From: Butyrivibrio sp. AE3009
GTDB taxonomy: Bacteria > Bacillota > Clostridia > Lachnospirales > Lachnospiraceae
DNA length: 42,562 nt
Assembly: GCF_000420845.1 (NCBI RefSeq)
Contig: NZ_ATVS01000030.1
Coordinates: 1-42,562, forward strand
Direction of reading: 5' to 3'
Shown: piece after piece, positions 25,413 to 33,838 of the stretch
Layout: each line of letters opens with the position of its first letter
Numbering within the stretch: the first letter of the stretch is position 1
Program-made: the position numbers and the translations under genes
Notes under the pieces: model-generated
Database searches by the model: none
What the model saw: the letters and a program-made list of their open reading frames with translations, nothing else
Told to the model about the DNA's origin: nothing

Positions 25413-28199
25413 TTGGGGAAGAAATTTAATATCGGAATGGGTTTAGTGATGGCCGGATTTATGGCTACCACAACATTTTTTGCAGCACCTTCTGTAGAGG
25501 TTAGTGCTGCCAAGGCTCAGACTGTTATCACCGAATGCGGTGGATGGATGGAGTCAGCTTACGTAGAGTGGGCAGTAGGCAACGCCGATGGCTATAATGT
25601 CTACGTTAACGGAGGATCCGGAGACGTTCAGCTTGACGATGAGCTTATAAGATTATACTCCGATGGCAAGGGCGGCAAGTATTACAGAGCCGATGCTCTC
25701 GGACTTAAGGCAGGAAATTATACATTTACCGTTGTGCCTGTAGAAAATGGCAAGGCTCAGACAGGAGCTAAATCATCACAGGTTCAGGTTAGCAGCCATG
25801 ACCGCAGCGGCTTTGGCTTTGTGAATGGCACCAGCAGCGGAGCTTATAATAACGATGGAACACTTAAAAGCAATGCAGTTGTTCTCTATATCACAGAGGA
25901 GACCAAGGACAGTGTATCTCTTGATGTTGTTACAAACGCCAAGGGAGCTACAACCAATGCCAATGGACTTCAGAACATTCTGAATAATTATAAAAAGGGC
26001 TATGACTCACGTCCTCTTGATGTGAGATTTGTTGGACAGATCACTGATTTCGCTACTTCGGAAGGTGGCGATATCTGCATCAGCGGAAGCGGCGACAGTA
26101 AGAGACTTTCCTGCGGTATTACCTTCGAGGGCGTAGGAGAGGATGCCACAGCTGATGGCTGGGGACTTAGAATTAAGAATGCTTCAAATGTTGAAGTCAG
26201 AAACCTCGGATTTATGAACTGTAACAGCGATGAGGGTGATGATATTGGACTTCAGCAGAGCAATGATCACGTTTGGGTTCATAACTGTGATCTTTTCTAT
26301 GGACTTGCAGGTGGTGATGCTGACCAGGCTAAGGGCGACGGCGCACTTGATACCAAGAAGTCTACTTTTGTAACACATTCCTACAATCATTTCTATGATA
26401 CAGGTAAGAGCAATCTTCAGGGAATGAAGAGCGAGTCTACTACTAACTACATCACTTACCACCACAACTGGTATGATCACTCAGATTCAAGACATCCTCG
26501 TATCAGAACCTGCTCTGTTCATATTTACAATAACTTCTATGACGGCAATGCCAAGTATGGTGCAGGCGTAACCATGGGTGCATCTGCATTTGTTGAGGGT
26601 AACTACTTCAGAAACTGCAAATATCCTATGCTTATCTCCATGCAGGGTTCCGATGTCATCGCTGACTGGGCGACTCTTAAGAGAGATGAGAAGAATATGG
26701 GAACCTTCTCAAGCGAGGATGGCGGTATCATCAAGAGCTATAACAACTACATTACAGGTGCCAAGAGCTATGTTACTTATCAGCAGAATAAGACTGAGTT
26801 CGATGCATATGAAGTAACAAGTGCGACTGCCAAGGTACCTGCAGAAGTTAAGGCATACAAGGGCGGTTCAAGCTATAACAACTTCGATACATCCAACATC
26901 ATGTACTCATACAAGGCTGATTCACCTCAGGCAGCAAAAGAGAAGGTTGAGAAATTAGCCGGAAGAGAAAACGGCGGCGACTTCAAGTGGGAGTTCAATG
27001 ATTCCGTTGACGATGCAGACTACGGTGTAAACAAGGCTCTCAAGGCTAAACTTAACTCCTACAAGACAAATCTCATTTCTGTAGGCGGCAAGGGCGTAAA
27101 GAGCGATGACTCAGGAAGTGAAGCATCTTCCGGTGGTTCCAGCGATTCTTCAGGAGATGCATCAACCAGCGACAGCGGAAGTGACGCTTCCAGTGAGGCT
27201 TCTTCAGAAGTAGTGATAGAAGTACCTTCCGATACAACAGGCAAATATGTTCACAACTTTACAGCAACAGGTCTTAAGGATGATTTCTTTACTATAACAG
27301 GAAGCCTTGCAACCAATAAGGGAAGTGTTAAATATGATGGCAAGAACCTCACACAGTGCCTTAAGATTGAGTCCAAGACCCAAATTAAGTTCACAGCTCC
27401 TGCAGAAGGAAAACTTACACTTGTATTTGGTGACAAGGATTCTTCAATCAAGCTTGACGGCAAGGACTTCAAGGATACAAGTAGTGTAATGGTACTTGAT
27501 ATCACCAAGGGAGCACATGAGCTTACCAAGAAGGATGTCGAGAATCTCTTCTATATGGTATTTGAGACAGCTTCAGCAAACGGCAACACAGGAGATGATG
27601 AGGACAAGCCCGGTGAGGGCAGCTCTGAGGCATCCTCAGAAGCTTCTTCCGAGGCAGCAGGTGAGGCATCCTCAGAGGCAGCATCAGAAGCTTCCTCAGA
27701 GTCCGGATCAGAAGCTTCATCTGAGGCATCTTCAGAAGAGGTAGTTCCTACACCTGAACCTGTTTCAGGCCAGTGGAAGACCAAATGGGGTGCAAGATAC
27801 TATGTTTACGCAGACGGAACCTATGCAAAGGGGCTGGTAAATATTGACGGCAAGTACTATTTCTTCAGAGAGAGCAACAACCTGGCAGTAGCTTCATTTG
27901 AATACTTCCCTGAGGGCATTAGATATTTTGACGGCACAGGAGCAATGGTTACAGGCTTCTTTAACAAGTATTCTGCAACTTTCTATGCCAAGGAAGACGG
28001 ACTTCTTGCAACAGGCAAGACCACTATTGATGGTAAGACCTACTTCTTTGATGTATCAGGAAGAATGGTTAAGTCCAACTGGCAGGAAATCGATGGCAAT
28101 AAGTACTTCTTCAAGGCAGACGGAACTATGGCTACCGGTAAGATCAAAATCTGGGGCTGGACCTATGAATTTGATGAGAACGGAGTACTTCAGAACTAA
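25413..28199 (+). CDS. Secreted pectate lyase with cell-wall-binding repeats
   Basis: A 928-aa exported enzyme. The start is TTG, supported by GGGAGG 7 nt before it. A signal peptide (1-33, cleavage near VSAA) leads to a beta-sandwich region (about 35-130), then a PL1 parallel beta-helix (about 140-545). The helix carries calcium-binding acidic residues in GGDADQAKGDGALD, the vWiDH-like VWVHNCDLF and the catalytic-type RHPRIR. Two Ser/Glu/Ala-rich linkers (about 565-600 and 725-775) flank a small beta domain (about 605-720). The C-terminus (about 785-928) holds four or five aromatic-glycine repeats such as GKYYFFRE, GKTYFFDV and GNKYFFKADGTMATG, of the choline/cell-wall-binding type, which should hold the lyase at the cell surface. 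It cleaves polygalacturonate by beta-elimination. Confidence 0.92.
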   Translation: MGKKFNIGMGLVMAGFMATTTFFAAPSVEVSAAKAQTVITECGGWMESAYVEWAVGNADGYNVYVNGGSGDVQLDDELIRLYSDGKGGKYYRADALGLKAGNYTFTVVPVENGKAQTGAKSSQVQVSSHDRSGFGFVNGTSSGAYNNDGTLKSNAVVLYITEETKDSVSLDVVTNAKGATTNANGLQNILNNYKKGYDSRPLDVRFVGQITDFATSEGGDICISGSGDSKRLSCGITFEGVGEDATADGWGLRIKNASNVEVRNLGFMNCNSDEGDDIGLQQSNDHVWVHNCDLFYGLAGGDADQAKGDGALDTKKSTFVTHSYNHFYDTGKSNLQGMKSESTTNYITYHHNWYDHSDSRHPRIRTCSVHIYNNFYDGNAKYGAGVTMGASAFVEGNYFRNCKYPMLISMQGSDVIADWATLKRDEKNMGTFSSEDGGIIKSYNNYITGAKSYVTYQQNKTEFDAYEVTSATAKVPAEVKAYKGGSSYNNFDTSNIMYSYKADSPQAAKEKVEKLAGRENGGDFKWEFNDSVDDADYGVNKALKAKLNSYKTNLISVGGKGVKSDDSGSEASSGGSSDSSGDASTSDSGSDASSEASSEVVIEVPSDTTGKYVHNFTATGLKDDFFTITGSLATNKGSVKYDGKNLTQCLKIESKTQIKFTAPAEGKLTLVFGDKDSSIKLDGKDFKDTSSVMVLDITKGAHELTKKDVENLFYMVFETASANGNTGDDEDKPGEGSSEASSEASSEAAGEASSEAASEASSESGSEASSEASSEEVVPTPEPVSGQWKTKWGARYYVYADGTYAKGLVNIDGKYYFFRESNNLAVASFEYFPEGIRYFDGTGAMVTGFFNKYSATFYAKEDGLLATGKTTIDGKTYFFDVSGRMVKSNWQEIDGNKYFFKADGTMATGKIKIWGWTYEFDENGVLQN

Positions 28200-28220
28200 G
28201 ATATAATAATGCAAAAGATA

Positions 28221-28257
28221 ATGAGCCGTGGCTGTGATCTTCACAGCTGCGGCTCAT
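28221..28257. terminator. Bidirectional terminator hairpin between pectate lyase and flavodoxin
   Basis: A 17-bp stem with two G-T wobble pairs, ATGAGCCGTGGCTGTGA (28221-28237) against TCACAGCTGCGGCTCAT (28241-28257), and a 3-nt loop. On the minus strand it is followed by TATCTTTT; on the plus strand no good U-tract follows. It contains the stop codon of the flavodoxin gene. Confidence 0.65.
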
Positions 28258-28796
28258 GCATATTCAAGAGAATTCTCTTTAGCTTTTTCCACTACCTTTT
28301 CTACAAACATATGGGCATGCATAAAATCCTGTCTGTCGGGATGTGATGCGGCCTCATCGAAATATCCGAGAAATTGGTCTATTCGGGCGTCATCACATTT
28401 TCCCTTGTAGGATTCATATTTTTGCCTTATCTCAATTGGCATTTTACCCTGACAGAAGAAGGAACCAAGGAATCGGTTACTGTCAGGGAGCCATACTCTG
28501 GCGTTTTGCTCCAGGGACTCATAGTAGCGGCTGCCGGCTCCCATTCCGCAGGTCCCAAACAGAGCCACATTTCTGCAGTACAGGGAGGACAGAAGGTCTA
28601 TGATCTCGAGAGAGCAGGATCCGCGGTTGGCCCAGAACCCCACAATGTAGGTCTCAGCATCGGTCTCTCCGTGCCAGGAGCGGACATCCACCAGCTTTTT
28701 TTCCTTGGAGGATACAGGCAGGGAATTATAGATTTCTTCTGCCAGCATCTGCGTATTTCCGGTCTGACTGGCATATATTACAAGGTATTTCAGCAT
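28254..28796 (-). CDS. Flavodoxin family protein
   Basis: A 180-aa protein with the FMN phosphate-binding loop SQTGNTQ at residues 10-16, IVGFWANRGSC near 51-61 and ALFGTCGMGAGSRYYE near 79-94. The long C-terminal part (VWLPDSNRFLGSFFCQGKMP to the end) matches a gut-Firmicute flavodoxin group that has been named BilS when found beside the bilirubin reductase gene. No bilR-like gene is present here, so that link is only a resemblance. It would serve as an electron carrier. Its start is 8 bp after the small membrane protein gene on the same strand. Confidence 0.82.
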   Translation of the reverse strand: MLKYLVIYASQTGNTQMLAEEIYNSLPVSSKEKKLVDVRSWHGETDAETYIVGFWANRGSCSLEIIDLLSSLYCRNVALFGTCGMGAGSRYYESLEQNARVWLPDSNRFLGSFFCQGKMPIEIRQKYESYKGKCDDARIDQFLGYFDEAASHPDRQDFMHAHMFVEKVVEKAKENSLEYA

Positions 28797-28804
28797 ATGT
28801 GTCC

Positions 28805-29074
28805 TCAGCGTTTTTTGAAGAGTCCCGTGATCTTTCTTCTTATACTCAGATACCGTTCGTTTTCCTTATAACGTCTTGTGATATTTTTGGAAAAAAGTCG
28901 GAAGTAACAGTAGATGAGCAGTACTATCGCAATATAATAAAAAAAACTAAGCGGCGCGGCAATGACAGACAAAAGGAAACATAAAAAAGCTCCAAAAAGT
29001 AAAAATCTCGTCAGCATATCGGTACCGTAGGAACCGTAGCGCCCTTGGAATAACCTGATAAAAAACTGTCTCAT
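28805..29074 (-). CDS. Small membrane protein of unknown function
   Basis: About 89 aa with two hydrophobic segments (about 20-58) and a strongly basic C-terminus (RRYKENERYLSIRRKITGLFKKR). The second Met (29074) is preferred over that at 29080, because AGGAG lies 6 nt before it but abuts the earlier one. It is the first gene of the minus-strand pair with flavodoxin and diverges from trkA. No family recognised. Confidence 0.65.
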   Translation of the reverse strand: MRQFFIRLFQGRYGSYGTDMLTRFLLFGAFLCFLLSVIAAPLSFFYYIAIVLLIYCYFRLFSKNITRRYKENERYLSIRRKITGLFKKR

Positions 29075-29191
29075 AGCCATCTCCTATAGGCAGAATCGGG
29101 ATGTTGCCATCTACCGACATGATAATTGTAGATTTCATGGGCATAAAATGCAATGAAGTTGCAATAAACTATAATTAAAAAACCGTGAAGG

Positions 29192-29220
29192 TTGATAAAA
29201 TATTGCAATGTAAATATAAT
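29192..29220 (+). promoter_or_regulatory. Promoter of trkA-trkH
   Basis: TTGATA (29192-29197) and a perfect TATAAT (29215-29220) with a 17-bp spacer, one of the best sigma-A promoters in the window. The predicted start near 29227 leaves a leader of about 75 nt. The leader has an ACAGGC/GCCTGT hairpin (29234-29254) and a second GATAC/GTATC hairpin ending just before the ribosome site. Confidence 0.75.
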
Positions 29221-29302
29221 GTAATGTGGATTTACAGGCAGAGAAATCGCCTGTCAGACAAATAATTTTTCGATACTTTTTACAGGTATCCCGGAGGAAT
29301 GT

Positions 29303-30667
29303 ATGCATATTATTATTGTGGGCTGCGGAAATGTGGGGCAGGCTCTTACACAGCAGCTTAGCAAGGAAGGCCATAACATCACTGTAATTGAGGAAAAGAG
29401 CAGTGTTGTTCAGAATGTGGTTAACAGTTATGACGTAATGGGCATCGTTGGCAACGGCGCCAGCTATTCCATTATGAATGATGCAGGCATCGAGAAAGCT
29501 GATCTTATGATAGCCGTTACCGATTCCGATGAGCTCAATCTTCTTTGCTGTCTTATTGCCAAGAAAGCCGGTAACTGCCACACTATTGCCAGAGTTCGCA
29601 ATCCCATATATAAGAAAGAGATCAACTTCATCAAGGAGGAGCTTGGTCTTTCCATGGTAATCAACCCGGAAGAGGCTGCTGCGTCTGAAGCAGAGCGCCT
29701 TCTGAAATTCCCTTCCGCCACCAAGATTGAGACCTTTGCAAGAGGAAGGGCGGAGCTTGTCAAAGTTATCATTGATGCCAAGTCAAGGCTCTGCGATCTG
29801 GCGCTTAAGGATTTTCCCGCAGATCTCAAAAAACAGGTCATTGTTGCGGCAGTTTCAAGAGGTAACGAGGTCTATATCCCCGATGGTAACTTTATATTAA
29901 GGGATCAGGACGAGATCACTATCCTGGGTTCAAGTAAGAATACACTGGGATTTTTCAAGAAGCTGGGACTTCCCACCGCCAAGGTTCATTCCACAATCAT
30001 CATCGGAGGCGGAGAGACAGCCTACTACCTTGCCAAGCAGCTGCTTAACTTCGGTATCAAGGTTACTATTTTCGATAAGGACGCGACAAGGTGCAAAGAG
30101 CTGTCAGAACTCCTTCCACAGGCCCTTATCATCAACGGAGACGGAACAGACAAGGATATGCTCCTGGAAGAAGGCGTGACCAGTGTCGAGTCCTTTGTTT
30201 CCCTCACAAACCTTGATGAGGAGAACATCATGCTCTCAATGTATGTTAAGAGCATCAACCCCAAGGCTAAGCTTATTACCAAGGTTCACAGGGTTAATTA
30301 CGGCGACATTATAGGCTCTCTTGGAATCGGCAGTATTATCTATCCCAAGAACATCACCGCTGACAGAATTGTCCAGTTCGTAAGAGGAATGTCAGCTTCA
30401 GCGGACAGCAATATCGAGACTCTCTACAAGCTAAATGACGGAAGAGTCGAAGCTCTTGAATTTATAGTTAAGGCGGGAAGCCCTGTTATAGGTGTTCCCT
30501 TAAGTCAGCTGTCACTTAGAAAAGGCATTCTTATTGCCTGCATCAGCCACTACGGCGAGATCATATCCCCCAGTGGTGAGAGCATCATAAGAGCCGGAGA
30601 TTCCGTAATCGTAGTAACAATGCTTACGGGCCTTAAAGACATAAATGATATACTGGAGAACCGATAA
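29303..30667 (+). CDS. trkA: Trk potassium uptake regulatory protein TrkA
   Basis: A 454-aa peripheral protein with two RCK units. Each has a Rossmann motif: GCGNVGQAL near residues 7-15 and IGGGETAYYLAKQL near 233-246. Each is followed by a TrkA-C domain (about 140-220 and 365-450). It binds NAD(H)/ATP and gates the TrkH channel at the membrane. The ATG follows CCGGAGG. It abuts trkH with no gap, and both are behind the promoter at 29192. Confidence 0.95.
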   Translation: MHIIIVGCGNVGQALTQQLSKEGHNITVIEEKSSVVQNVVNSYDVMGIVGNGASYSIMNDAGIEKADLMIAVTDSDELNLLCCLIAKKAGNCHTIARVRNPIYKKEINFIKEELGLSMVINPEEAAASEAERLLKFPSATKIETFARGRAELVKVIIDAKSRLCDLALKDFPADLKKQVIVAAVSRGNEVYIPDGNFILRDQDEITILGSSKNTLGFFKKLGLPTAKVHSTIIIGGGETAYYLAKQLLNFGIKVTIFDKDATRCKELSELLPQALIINGDGTDKDMLLEEGVTSVESFVSLTNLDEENIMLSMYVKSINPKAKLITKVHRVNYGDIIGSLGIGSIIYPKNITADRIVQFVRGMSASADSNIETLYKLNDGRVEALEFIVKAGSPVIGVPLSQLSLRKGILIACISHYGEIISPSGESIIRAGDSVIVVTMLTGLKDINDILENR

Positions 30668-32113
30668 ATGAATTACTCAATGATAAGATACGTACTATTC
30701 AGACTGCTGCGAACTTTGGGACTGCTATTGGCGCTGCCCTTTGCGGTTGCCCTTATTTACGGTGAGTATGACAGTGCCAAGGCCTTTTTTGTCCTTATTC
30801 TGAGTTGTCTGGTAATAGGATATGTGGGATCTGTAAAAAAGCCTTCCAATACCGTTATTTATGCTAAAGAAGGTTTTGCCATTACAGCCGTTGCCTGGAT
30901 CGGAATAAGTGTGCTTGGAGCTGTTCCGTTCGTAATGACAGGGGTTATTCCCAATTTCATAGATGCCATGTTTGAGACGGTATCAGGCTTTACCACGACG
31001 GGAGGAAGTATTCTTACTTCTGTGGACGGAATGGAGAGGAGCGTTCAGTTCTGGAGAACCTTCACTCACTGGGTAGGAGGTATGGGAGTTCTGGTATTCC
31101 TTCTTGCCGTAGTGCCCATGGCAGACGGCTACAGCATGCACCTTATGAGGGCGGAGAGCCCGGGACCGGTTGTTGGTAAGATTGTTCCCAAGGTTAAGGA
31201 CACAGCCAAGATTCTCTATCTGATTTACTTTGGCATTACCATCCTTGAGATCACCTGCTTATTCATCTCGGGACTTCCTTTATATGATGCGATAACAATT
31301 ACTTTTTCAACGGTTGGAACCGGAGGATTTGCCGTTACCAATTCCGGAATAGGTGGATATCCGATTGTCAGCCAGGCCATAATAATTGTGTTTATGGCTA
31401 TGTGCGGTGTCAATTTTACCGTGTACTATTTCCTTCTTAACAGAAAGCCCAAGGAAGCCTTTTCAATCGATGAGGTCAAGTACTACTTTGGCACAATGTT
31501 TGTAGCGGCTCTTCTCATAGCTATAAATATATACAGAGCGGGAGTTCTGCAAAATGCAGGATTATCTTTCCATCATGCGCTGTTTGCGGTGACATCGGTT
31601 ATGACCACGACAGGTTTTGGAACCCTGGATTTTGATAAGTGGCCGACTTTTTCCAAGATGATACTGTGCATCCTGTCTCTGGTCGGTGCCTGCGCAGGCT
31701 CCACCGGCGGTGGTTTCAAGTTCTCAAGAGCTCTTATCGTGATCAGAAATGCCAGAAATGAGCTGAACTTTATAGTTCATCCCAAGGCCATCAAGAGAGT
31801 ATATATGGACGGACATACTGTTGAGGGCACCACGGTCAAGTCGGTTTCCGCATACCTTGGCATCTACGTTATTACATTCATAGTATCAACCCTTGTTGTG
31901 GCACTTGATAACTTTGATTTTCAGACTACGGTAACTTCGGTTGCCGCAACCTTGAACAACATAGGACCCGGTCTTGGTATGGTTGGTCCAATGGGAAATT
32001 ATTCAGAGTTCTCCTACCTTTCCAAGCTTGTCCTAATGTTTGATATGCTGGCAGGAAGACTTGAGCTGTTACCTATTTTAATCGTAATTAAGCCTAAGAC
32101 TTGGAGAAAATAA
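30668..32113 (+). CDS. trkH: Trk potassium transporter membrane subunit TrkH
   Basis: A 481-aa K+ channel-like transporter with repeated membrane-pore-membrane units. The selectivity-filter segments include SGFTTTGGS near 107-115, TVGTGGF near 215-221, TTTGFG near 313-318 and NNIGPGLGMVG near 434-444, the four pore loops. It follows trkA directly; together they import potassium. Confidence 0.95.
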   Translation: MNYSMIRYVLFRLLRTLGLLLALPFAVALIYGEYDSAKAFFVLILSCLVIGYVGSVKKPSNTVIYAKEGFAITAVAWIGISVLGAVPFVMTGVIPNFIDAMFETVSGFTTTGGSILTSVDGMERSVQFWRTFTHWVGGMGVLVFLLAVVPMADGYSMHLMRAESPGPVVGKIVPKVKDTAKILYLIYFGITILEITCLFISGLPLYDAITITFSTVGTGGFAVTNSGIGGYPIVSQAIIIVFMAMCGVNFTVYYFLLNRKPKEAFSIDEVKYYFGTMFVAALLIAINIYRAGVLQNAGLSFHHALFAVTSVMTTTGFGTLDFDKWPTFSKMILCILSLVGACAGSTGGGFKFSRALIVIRNARNELNFIVHPKAIKRVYMDGHTVEGTTVKSVSAYLGIYVITFIVSTLVVALDNFDFQTTVTSVAATLNNIGPGLGMVGPMGNYSEFSYLSKLVLMFDMLAGRLELLPILIVIKPKTWRK

Positions 32114-32139
32114 AAAATAATTCCATTGCATACAATTAT

Positions 32140-32181
32140 AAAAAAAGTATAAACATTTATAAAATTTTATAAACTTTTTTT
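32140..32181. terminator. AT-rich inverted repeat after trkH, possible weak terminator
   Basis: AAAAAAAGT (32140-32148) pairs with ACTTTTTTT (32173-32181), with an inner palindrome around 32156-32173. The stem is nearly free of G-C pairs, so it may be a poor terminator or simply low-complexity DNA in the 172-bp gap. Confidence 0.35.
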
Positions 32182-32285
32182 AAAAAACCCATTGAAAATT
32201 GTGTCCAAATTGTGATAAACTTGTTTCAGTTTTGTGAAAGACTTGCATTTTTACTTCAAAATACAGTTTAGGTGGGTTTGATATT

Positions 32286-32873
32286 ATGACAAAGACAAGA
32301 GTGTACAAGATATCGCTCTTTGTCGCTGTGATCCTGATGTGTACCTGCTTTACGGCAGCCCTCTTCAAGTTCGGATACATGGAGGGAGGAGTCGGTGCAG
32401 CTCAGGACGTTCCGGAGGAGAATGGAAACTCCCTGGCAAGTTTTGTTGTTTCTACAGATGACGATCCTATAGCCGGAGGCGAACAGACACTCAATGAGGA
32501 AGGCATTTTGAATGAAAGGGGAAGGCTTACTCAGAGAGTTACGATCTATGATGAGAGCGGTACCTTACCGATCAGTGGCACAGTGACTAAGTCCCAGGAT
32601 GCATTTTATCCCGGAACATATGAGCTTACATTCAGCAGAAATGCTATTTTGAACGACAAGGCAACAGTCCAGGTCAAGATGGACGTGGAGGAAGGCCAGC
32701 CGGTATATATTCTTACCGGCAACAAGGAGAAGGGATACAGAGAGGTGGCTGTGACCACAGCTGACAGCAACAAGTGCGTATCCTTCGAGACTCAGCTCCT
32801 TCAGAACTACACATTGTCAACGACCGATATTTCCGGCGCCCAGGAGGCAATGGCAAGACACAGAGAGAGCTAA
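32286..32873 (+). CDS. Small exported protein of unknown function
   Basis: A 195-aa protein with an N-terminal signal/anchor (about 8-30) and an acidic extracytoplasmic domain. VTIYDESGTLPISGTVTKSQDAF and TYELTFSRNAILNDKATVQVKMDV suggest a beta-sandwich, such as a bacterial Ig-like or carboxypeptidase-regulatory-like domain. No family recognised. It stands alone between trkH and the convergent traX gene, with which its last 4 bp overlap. Confidence 0.7.
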   Translation: MTKTRVYKISLFVAVILMCTCFTAALFKFGYMEGGVGAAQDVPEENGNSLASFVVSTDDDPIAGGEQTLNEEGILNERGRLTQRVTIYDESGTLPISGTVTKSQDAFYPGTYELTFSRNAILNDKATVQVKMDVEEGQPVYILTGNKEKGYREVAVTTADSNKCVSFETQLLQNYTLSTTDISGAQEAMARHRES

Positions 32874-33727
32874 GCTAAACCGAATAACAGACAACGTATC
32901 AGATGTATAACAAGAAGATGAACGGGGTAAAAGAAGTAGAAGCAGTATTTGAGTCTGCCAAGTCTTTTACCTCGTTTTTTGTTGTAGAAAAGCAGCAGTA
33001 TAAAGGCCGGAAATGAAAGATATTCCGTGCCCAGATTGCTTATAAACAGATAGCCCCCAAGTAGTGAGAGAACACCGAAATCCCTAAGAAGGTAAAAAAT
33101 GACAATCAGCGTAACTCCCCACCAGCGGTAGTCGGTGTGTAAACGCTGCGCCAGATATGCGCATCCAGCGGCAAGCGCTCCTGAGAGAATAAGGCTTATG
33201 AAATTGATGTTGCCGTCAACCGTTGCAAGGTTCATGTCCATGGGATCAGATAAGGGCAGTATACGGCCGAATCGGGTCTGTATCGTTTCGATGCCCCATA
33301 TTACAAGTAATCCTATAAGAAGGGTAAAATAGACGTTCTGGTGCGAAATAAGTATATCAGAGTTGGCTGTAAGGACTTTAATTATGTTGAAATCGTATTT
33401 GTCTGCCTTGGCGTAGAGAGTCAGGTCAAAAAAAGGCTCCGATATTATTCCAAACAGCAGAAGGTTCAAGGCGTATTTAAGCCTGCTCTTGGTGTGAAAA
33501 AAGCCTTCCACAATAAGGAAACAGAAGATGGGAAAAGCGGTTCTGCCGATTCCCCTAAGAATCTTGTAGATGAGATTAAGCTCGTGATTTGTAAGACCAC
33601 CCGCGTACAGGCCGTCCCTTATCATTGGCAGCATAATGCCTGCGGTTGCGTGGTCTATCAGCATTGTAAAGCATGCTATCAGTTTCAGGAGATTGCCGTT
33701 TAGTTTCTTTGGAATGGAAATAGGCAT
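32870..33727 (-). CDS. TraX family membrane protein
   Basis: A 285-aa polytopic protein. The N-terminal LNGNLLKLIACFTMLIDHATA and the later GRTAFPIFCFLIVEGFFHTKS are the TraX signatures; the family is named after the F-pilin N-acetylase. In chromosomes of Firmicutes it is an orphan membrane acyltransferase-like protein of unknown substrate. No conjugation genes are nearby, so a mobile origin is not implied. Confidence 0.88.
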   Translation of the reverse strand: MPISIPKKLNGNLLKLIACFTMLIDHATAGIMLPMIRDGLYAGGLTNHELNLIYKILRGIGRTAFPIFCFLIVEGFFHTKSRLKYALNLLLFGIISEPFFDLTLYAKADKYDFNIIKVLTANSDILISHQNVYFTLLIGLLVIWGIETIQTRFGRILPLSDPMDMNLATVDGNINFISLILSGALAAGCAYLAQRLHTDYRWWGVTLIVIFYLLRDFGVLSLLGGYLFISNLGTEYLSFPAFILLLFYNKKRGKRLGRLKYCFYFFYPVHLLVIHLIRCLLFGLA

Positions 33728-33770
33728 GGTAACGATCTTCCTTTACGGATTATTTTGGTAGATAAGGCCA

Positions 33771-33809
33771 AAAGAAAAGGCCATGACAGAAATGATAACT
33801 GTCATGACC
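33771..33809 (-). terminator. Intrinsic terminator of the DUF3048 lipoprotein gene
   Basis: On the minus strand an 11-bp stem, GGTCATGACAG (33809-33799) with CTGTCATGGCC (33789-33779), has a 9-nt loop and one G-T wobble. It is followed by TTTTCTTTT. It lies about 30 bp beyond the gene's stop codon. Confidence 0.8.
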
Positions 33810-33838
33810 TATTTTAAACTATTTTAGATGGTAATGCA

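Noticed and set aside
28947..29153. 68-codon minus-strand open frame before the small membrane protein gene
   Set aside because: It overlaps the better-supported small membrane gene in another frame and lacks a ribosome site.
29227..29302. c-di-AMP (ydaO) riboswitch before trkA
   Set aside because: The leader from the predicted start is only about 75 nt, too short, and lacks the conserved blocks of that riboswitch.
32870..33727. Conjugative element marked by TraX
   Set aside because: No relaxase, coupling protein or other transfer genes are nearby; chromosomal orphan TraX proteins are common in Firmicutes.
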